From the NCBI GenBank assembly GCA_963920525.1, contig OY986435.1, positions 220,564,899 through 220,628,898 of the forward strand: a stretch of 64,000 bases of DNA. The letters are read 5' to 3'. Below the pieces are notes generated by a model. The model saw nothing but the letters and a program-made list of their open reading frames with translations. It did no database searches and was not told the DNA's origin. Numbering within the stretch: the stretch's first letter is position 1; every line of letters starts with the position of its first letter. The stretch comes from Dichetophora obliterata (lineage: Eukaryota > Arthropoda > Insecta > Diptera > Sciomyzidae). The position numbers and the translations under genes were made by a program. Positions 57,546 to 64,000 of this stretch are shown one piece after another.

Positions 57546-60500
57546 TTGTTAAAGTACTCGATGACATCCGACCCGAATATGATGCTGGATCATTGTCTCT
57601 ACTTTGCCTGCTGGACTTCTCCAAGGCATTTGACAAAGTTAGTCATGCATAAATCTGTCTAAAACTTCGGTGTCTCTTTGGGTTTTCCAACTGTGCAGTG
57701 AGTCTTATTTCCTGCTATTTGTCGAATAGGTCACAAAGAGTGAAAGTAGGTCAAATGTTCTCTCACCGTAAGCCAGTTCTGAGTGGAGTTCCACAAGGCT
57801 CGATTCTTGGACCGCTTTTATTCTCCATTTTCATTAATGACATATTTACTGTCTGCAGGCATTCATGTGTCTCAGAAACCTGGTTTTGTAGAGATGTTAA
57901 TGATACTGCTTACAGCATGAAAAACTTTACTCTCTTTAGAAATGATAGACCTGAAAGAAAAGGGGGTGGAGTAGCAATTTATTGCAGGAGTAACTTTAAC
58001 GCTAAGCTAATCAATAAATCCATGTCGTCTAATGTTGAATATATAAACATCAGCATATTCGACCATAGAACGAAAATCTTTGTTTCTTGCGTGTATAATC
58101 CGTGTAAATCCAATAGTTTAGATTCATTCTTTTGTGAAGTGTCCAGTCTGTCAATTGACTTCGACTTTTTTCTTATATGTGGTGACTTCAATGTAAACCT
58201 ATTATGTAACAACAATCATACTAGTTCTTTGTCTGATAATATAACTTCCGTCGGTCTGTCAATTGTTAACGATACCCTTCCCACGCGGTTTTCATATAAG
58301 GATAGTCCGAGTCTTCTTGATTACTTTATAGTGTCTGAAACTTCCAAAGTCCTTTTGTTTGACCAAATCTATTTTGTATCTGATCATGATCTTATTTTTT
58401 GTACGCTTGACATACACCTCTCTTGTCCTGCATCTCCTCGTACTTTTACCTACCCTGACTTCAAAGGTATTGATAATTATGCTCTTCTTCAAGATATACT
58501 TGTTATTCCCTGGAATGATATATGGTTCTGTCCTCATGTTGAAGATAAGGTGTCAGTTTTCACAAACTATGTTCAAAATATTTTTGGAAAACATGTTCCT
58601 AAAAAAACTATAAACATAAAGAACTCTTCCTGTCCCTGGTTTACTGGTAGCGTGCAGCAAGCTATAAGAAAGAGAAATCGGTTGAGAAGTATATGGAAAA
58701 ATAGCCCCTCGAGTGAGAAGTGGGAAAAATATAGGCGTGCCAGAAATTCTTCGAACCTACTAATAAAGCAATCTAAGATAAAATACTGCTCTGCTAAACT
58801 CAAAACGTCTCTTCCATCAAAAATTCTTTGGAATAATCTGAAAAAGTTCTGTCTTGGTGATACACAAGCTTCCCATTACCAGGCAGATCCTAATGTTCTC
58901 AATGACTTTTTTCTGTCAAACGCTATTTCCCCACAAATAAGTACTTATGATTTTCCTAACCCAATTGAGCAAACTTTTCAATTTTCTATGGTTACGGAAA
59001 ATGATGTTGCAAAGTATGTGATGAAAGTCAAATCCAACGCGGTGGGTGAAGACGGAATTTATATTAAATTTATTAAAATTATTCTTGTTCATGTTATTAG
59101 TCCTCTAACTCATATCATAAATCACTGCTTCACTACCTCAACCTTCCCTAACTCATGGAAAATAGCTACGGTTATGCCTGTTGCAAAAAATAGCACGCCT
59201 TGTGAACCAAAGGACTTTCGGCCCATTAGTATTTTGTCTACGTTGTCTAAAGTTTGTGAAGCAATTATGGCTGACCAGATATCGACATATATCTCATCAA
59301 CTAATCTTATGTCCCCGCTACAATCTGGCTTCCGTCCTAGGCACAGCTGCTCAACTGCAACATTAAAAGTGCTAGATGATATAAGATCTTCATACGACGA
59401 TGGGAAATTAACATTACTCTGTCTACTTGACTTTTCAAAAGCTTTTGACACAGTAAACCATAAACTTTTATGTCTTAAGTTAAAAAATTTATATGGTTTT
59501 TGTGATAGTTCGGTAAGTTTGCTGAGTAACTATTTAACGGGCAGAATTCAAAGAGTAAAGGCTGAAAATTGCTACTCGCAGTATAAGCATATCTATAGTG
59601 GAGTGCCCCAAGGATCGATTCTTGGACCTCTTTTGTTTACTGTTTTTGTAAATGACATTTTCCAATGTTGCAAGTTCTCATCAATACATGCTTATGCTGA
59701 TGATATTCAACTTTATTTAGGAGGTAGAATGAATCTTAAGGAAGACTTAGCATTTAGGCTAAATGAAGATTTGAGTTCCATTAACCAATGGTCTCTTAGA
59801 AACGGCTTACAATTGAATGCTCTAAAATCTTACGTGCTGCCTATATCGAAAGATAAAATTAATTTTAAGGACATTCCTGATTTAATGATAGGTGACAAAA
59901 ATCTTCTCCTGGTCAACAGTGTAACCAGTCTTGGTTTTAAAATAAACTGCTCCCTAACGTGTACTGACCACATCAACAATGTTGTTCGAAAAATTTATTT
60001 TGTCTTACGTAATCTAAGATTGTCGGCTGAGTATACACCAGTTGATACAAGACGTAAACTCGTTATTCAACTCATCCTGCCGGTGATCACGTACTCTGAA
60101 AATGTCTATAGCAAACTAGACTCGCGTTCTCAGCTTAAATTGGAAATTGCTTTTAATCATGCTACTAGATATGTATATGGACTACGAAAATTTGATCACT
60201 TAGCTCAATATAGAAACTGTATACTTGGTTGTAACATTATAAACTACCTCAACGCTCGTAACTGCATATTCTTAAACAAACTAATTAGACACAAAACTCC
60301 TTTCTATCTCTATGAGAAACTACAATTTGGTCAGTCTCTGAGAAGTCCAATGCTCATCCTGCCTAGTTTTAATTATCAAAACTCAACAAGACTATTTTTC
60401 ATTAATGCCATAAGGCTATGGAACTCACTACCAACTCATCTCAAAACTATTGTCGGTGAACTTAAATTCAAGTATGCCATTCTTAAATATTTTTCTCCAC

Positions 60501-61890
60501 AAAATACTTAACAATATTCAGTTCACTAATCTTTTTTTCACTTTTTCTTCTGAAAATCTATCCTTCCTCTCTCTCCTTATTTATATTTATATTTATATTT
60601 ATGTTATTATTTATATAAGTCCATAAGATTTTTACTGCTTATTTTATTTTGTTAATTTTTAAATTTAAGCAAAATCACTTGTGTCATGCTTTGTACTTCA
60701 AAAGAACTTGGTTCTTATTGTACTAACAAATTAATTAAAATTAAATAAAAATAAAAAAATCTATGCACGCTTATGCTGATGATATTAAACTTTATCTCTC
60801 GAGTAGTGTTGAACTCATAGATGACCTCTCTGGTAGACTGAATGACGATCTAAGTAACATATTTAACTGGGCTTGTAGTAATGGTCTTCAACTCAATGCA
60901 GCCAAATCTTATGTTCTACCCATCTGTAAAAATAAAAATATCTTAGATGTTATCCCTGAGTTAAACATTGGTACTACCAAACTCCATGTTGTGTCTAAAA
61001 TTGTTAATTTTGGTTTTTGTATTAATTCGTCCTTGTCTTGTATCGATCATGTAAATATTGTAGTCCAAAAAGTTTATTATATCCTTCGAAATCTTAGAAT
61101 GTCCGCTAATTGTTGCACTCTCGAATTAAAGAAACAACTTGTGAAGCAACTTGTTTTGCCGGTAATAACATACTCCGAGGTGTTATACAGCAAACTTGAT
61201 TCATCCTCATTTCTTAAAGTTATTATCGCTTATAATTATGCAACACGCTTTGTGTATGGATTAAATAAATTTGATCATCTGTCAAGTTTTAAAAATGCAA
61301 TGCTCGGCTGTAGCTTGTCTGGATACTTAAACGCTAGGAACTGTATTTATCTACACAAAATTATACACACTAAGACTCCTCACTGTCTTTATGTAAAATT
61401 ACAGTTCAGCATATCCAGAAGATGTAATCTTTTAATCATACCTAGGCATAGTTCTCTTGGTAGTTCTAATCTATTTTTCATTAATGCCGTAAAACTTTGG
61501 AATGCGTTGCCTCGTAGATTGAGAGAGATTTCTCGGGCTGGAAACCTTTAGGCAATCTATTTTCACCCACTTTTCTTCTCCTTAATTTTTAAATTCTGTT
61601 TTCTATTTTCCTTTTGTATTTCTTTTTTTCCCTTTTCTATATAAGTTTTAAGCTTATTTAATATTTATGCACGAGATTTTTTTTTCTTTAATGTTATCTT
61701 AGTGCTTCACATTATTTTTATTATTAGATTTTAAATTATTTTCTGTTGTAATCTAGGATTATTTTTAAACTTTATGATTTCTATTTGTTGTTATTCCTTA
61801 TTAGGTTGGTTGCATATAATGTTATCCATTGTACTGGAAAAGAACTTGTTCTTATTTGTATTAATTTTTATATCTAATAAATAAATAAAT
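57546..61890 (+). mobile_element. CR1/Jockey-type LINE A (5'-truncated), split by LINE B
   Basis: The flanking 8-bp repeats AAATGCAG (57538-57545 and 61891-61898) mark its insertion into the LOA element. It starts within the reverse transcriptase (VKVLDDIRPEYDAGSLSLLC, LLDFSKAFDKV, SGVPQGSILGPLLFSIFIND). It has a TAA at about 57649-57651, is broken at 57866, and resumes at 60761 with MHAYADDIKLYLSSSVELID. Its C-terminal region ends at 61551. A 3' UTR with aaaagaacttgttcttattt and a (taaa)n tail follow to 61890. Confidence 0.92.
57867..60760 (+). mobile_element. CR1/Jockey-type LINE B inserted in LINE A
   Basis: Begins inside the endonuclease (VSETWFCRDVND; so 5'-truncated) and contains GDFNVNLL, SPSLLDYF and SDHDLIFC. 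The full reverse transcriptase follows: RPISILSTLSKVCEAIM, GFRPRHSCSTATLKVLDD, LLDFSKAFDTVNH, SGVPQGSILGPLLFTVFVND, HAYADDIQLYLGG. The frame is open to the stop at 60509-60511. The 3' UTR shares aaaagaacttgNttcttatt with LINE A, and the tail ends aaataaaaataaaaaaat. There is no more than 1 bp of target duplication (t). Because the junction preserves frame, a continuous 937-codon frame (57698-60511) runs from A into B. RNA-dependent synthesis from this copy is unlikely since the endonuclease N-terminus is missing. Confidence 0.92.
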
Positions 61891-63287
61891 AAATGCAGCT
61901 CATTCTGGAATGAGAAATAATATAAAAAATTACCTAGAACTAGAAATAATGTTAGAACGCTTTAGTAAAACTATTAAAGATGCATATGAAGACAGTTATC
62001 CAATAAGTAAAGTTTGTTCTGCCAAAGATGTTCCTTGGTGGAACAAGAACTTATCTAAACTGAGAACAAATATTTGTTGATTATTAAACTGGGTAAAGAG
62101 AACCGGGGAATAGTCAGAATGCAGGAGTACTTTAACTCAATATCACAAAGAGATGAGGGCAGAAAAGCAAGCCAGATTTATTAAGTCCTGTGAAAGAATG
62201 AAACAAACCACTGAGGCATAAAGACTATATCAGCTTATATAAAGACTATATCATAGAGACGATGCAACTTATCTTTAGTACTCAGTTTCCAGGTTTAATT
62301 TCTTCTACAGAGACAGAACATGCACTAATAGGCATAATCAACAAGAACAGCTGGAATGCAGCAAAGGACATATATACAGAGCCGAGGTTAAGGTGGGCGC
62401 TGAATACCTTTAAATCACAGAAATCACCAGGCGTTGATAGAACTTTACCGGCACTGCTGTAAAGAGGTATAGGCATTCTTATCAATCCTCTTATGAAAAA
62501 AGCTAGAGACAGTATTGCATTGGGTTATACACTAACTGCATGGAGGAAGGCAAAAGTGGTATTCATTCCGAAGTCAGAGAAGAGGGACCCTCTTCTTCAA
62601 AAAGCCTTCAGGCCAATCTGTCTAACATCCTACTTACTAAAAATTTTAGAAAAAGAAGTTGATAACCAGTGTCTTTACAACATCCCCTATACATTTCTGA
62701 CACCATGTATTTAGATCAACAGAAACACTTTGTGCTTTTCTTGACATAGAAGATACTTTTGACAATAATTCTGATAAAGCCATAAGTAAAGCTCTTGCCC
62801 TTAGTGGGGTCAACAGCATCCACACGAAATGGATGGGCAATGTGCTCAGTATAGTACTAGAACAATAGTAACTACTACCAGCACTGTTATAGTGCCACTA
62901 CAACAAGAGGTTGTCTACAAGGAGGAGTATTATCTCCTCTAATGTGGAGCATTGTAGTAGATGAACTACTGAAAGAATTGGACAAAACAAGATTAATGTT
63001 CCTAGGCTATGCTGATGACATAGAAATTATCTGCAGGGAAAAATTTGAAGAGACTCTGTGTGAAAGAACTAAAATGGGGCTAAGGGTGAAAAAAAGATGC
63101 AACATAAATCCGCCAAAAGCTACCATCATACCATTTACTAGGAAATATAAACTTGAACACATTAAACCTATAAGGTAATACAGAACAGAGATAGAATTCC
63201 AAAGGGAAGTTAAATTCTTGGGAGGTTTACTAAACCAAAAACTACTTTGGAAAATACATTGGATCGAAATATCAAAGAAGGATGTTA

Positions 63288-63687
63288 AGTTAGGTTAGGT
63301 TAAGATGGCGGCAGGTCACAAGACCAGCCCACTTAGACCATTATTGGTCCGTTGTGCTACTACACAATAGAAGAAGGGAGTAACCAAGTGAAACTTTTAT
63401 GTAGGATGTTCTTAATGCGGCAGAAGCTGTGAAACATGTGATATGAAATCTGAAGCAAGTGTTATGCCTTGCTCTCAGTCAAATCAAGTTAGTAAGCGTT
63501 TCTCTCCACAAAATTTTCCTACCACCACCAACTACAACTATTCGTCATAAATTGACGTGTCTTAAAGTTGCTTTGATTATAAACAAGGAAAGAAAGGTTA
63601 TAGCGGAGGACCATCCGGACAGGATTCGAGCCCAGGACTCCTGTGCGACAGTTAAGCGCGCTACCACTAAACTATCGAAGCCGCCTG
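63288..63687 (-). mobile_element. SINE with tRNA-like head and 13-bp target duplication
   Basis: AAGAAGGATGTTA occurs at 63275-63287 and 63688-63700. On the minus strand the 400-bp insert begins ggcggcttcgatagtttagt and continues with ggtagcgc (A-box-like), then gggctcgaatcctgtccgg (B-box-like GGNTCGAATCC). This indicates an internal RNA polymerase III promoter derived from a tRNA. It ends acaacggaccaataatggtc and, finally, gccgccatcttaacctaacc followed by taact. The 3' block recurs at 16490-16557. It is inserted in the LOA element. Confidence 0.88.
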
Positions 63688-64000
63688 AAGAAGGATGTTA
63701 GAACATTTATGATTTGCAGATCCATCGCGGAAAAAAGCTGGGATGCACCCAACTGCGTTAGATATATACAATGATCATACGTCCCATGATTGCATATGGC
63801 TCAGTCATCTGGGCAGAAAAAACCAGCATCATACAGTCATCGCTGCACTAGACAAAATACAGAGATTGGCATGCGTGCGCATTACCGGAGCCATGCGAAC
63901 ATGTTAAACAGCATCCATGTTGGTTCTACTAGAACTAACACATCTTCACACTTACATTCAATCCCAGGCGAAGAGGGATATTCTAAGGATGATTAGTGAA

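Larger units (their letters stand above)
55440..64000 (+). mobile_element. Decayed LOA-type LINE, repeatedly interrupted
   Basis: The host of several insertions. ORF1 region 55890-56440 (one frameshift near 56105) resembles the DUF4780 domain: GWKAKLQFDGIHFRPGLILV, then NCVLRYRFGCVPIHIHKPKG. Endonuclease: KIALINIHHAESASAVKARA (56552), KEPxVYRGHIKGLTGDN, and after a small TIR element KKLPLILGCDANAHSQALGS (57178). At 57545 it is broken by two nested LINEs and resumes at 61899 in frame with HSGMRNNIKNYLELEIMLER. Reverse transcriptase pieces follow: WRKAKVVFIPKSEKRDP, RGCLQGGVLSPLMWS (62910), FLGYADDIEIICRE (63000). A SINE interrupts at 63288-63687, after which YTMIIRPMIAYGSVIWAEKT (63768) continues to the window edge. 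Many stops. Strand and order are consistent throughout. The 3' end lies outside the window. Confidence 0.85.

Noticed and set aside
57698..60511. A single 937-residue host or viral polyprotein
   Set aside because: It is a fortuitous fusion of two LINE copies; domain order (palm, then endonuclease, then full reverse transcriptase) and the rejoined LINE A ends show nesting.
63609..63687. A functional tRNA gene
   Set aside because: The tRNA-like sequence is the head of a SINE bounded by a target duplication, and a proper anticodon arm could not be drawn.
1..64000. CRISPR array, bacterial operons, prophage
   Set aside because: No regularly spaced direct repeats with unique spacers; genes have spliceosomal introns and the repeats are eukaryotic transposons.

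Overview
This looks like a stretch of a higher-fly (brachyceran) nuclear genome, quite possibly a tephritid fruit fly. It is AT-rich and intron-bearing. Two neighbouring minus-strand genes, a lysyl oxidase-like gene and methylthioribose-1-phosphate isomerase, are (from memory) also neighbours in Drosophila. Most of the sequence is transposable elements typical of flies: Tc1, several mariners including a rosa-like DD41D type, hAT, piggyBac, palindromic MITEs, and RTE, R1/LOA and CR1/Jockey-type LINEs. No bacterial genes, operons, CRISPR arrays or intact RNA genes were seen.

I can support three host genes. (1) A lysyl oxidase-like 1 gene, minus strand, three coding exons, 6260-7522. (2) Methylthioribose-1-phosphate isomerase (methionine salvage), minus strand, six coding exons, 16987-26210. 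Its first exon lies about 7.9 kb upstream of the rest, across an intron packed with transposon remains. (3) An unrecognised 874-residue acidic/lysine-rich protein, plus strand, three exons, 45410-48167, with one ubiquitin-interacting-motif-like helix.

Layout. 1-6000: repeats, an R1-type LINE fragment, and a Tc1 element with clean ends whose transposase is split by a 43-bp palindrome. 6260-7522: lysyl oxidase-like gene. 8444-9882: DD41D mariner with a 138-bp MITE inside. 13000-14800: clustered and mutually inverted copies of that MITE. 16987-26210: isomerase gene; its intron 1 holds piggyBac, hAT and mauritiana-type mariner remains between two roughly 95-bp inverted repeats. 27650-37980: LINE and mariner fragments, a hAT deletion derivative and several MITEs. 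38013-42416: one LINE whose 3' half is inverted relative to its 5' half. 42905-45142: a TIR element carrying a broken KH-domain pseudogene. 45410-48167: third host gene, followed by MITEs. 52120-55263: nearly full-length RTE element with a 13-bp target duplication. 55440-64000: a decayed LOA-type LINE interrupted by a CR1/Jockey-type LINE, itself interrupted by a sibling, plus a SINE insertion and a small TIR element.

The window reads as a record of nested transposition: several insertions can be ordered from target duplications and restored reading frames. I did not find a convincing new cellular system. The most unusual items are the inverted split LINE, the precise LINE-in-LINE nest that makes a 937-codon chimeric ORF, the 43-bp palindrome with an 8-bp target duplication, and the inverted cluster of 138-bp MITEs with a related unoccupied site.
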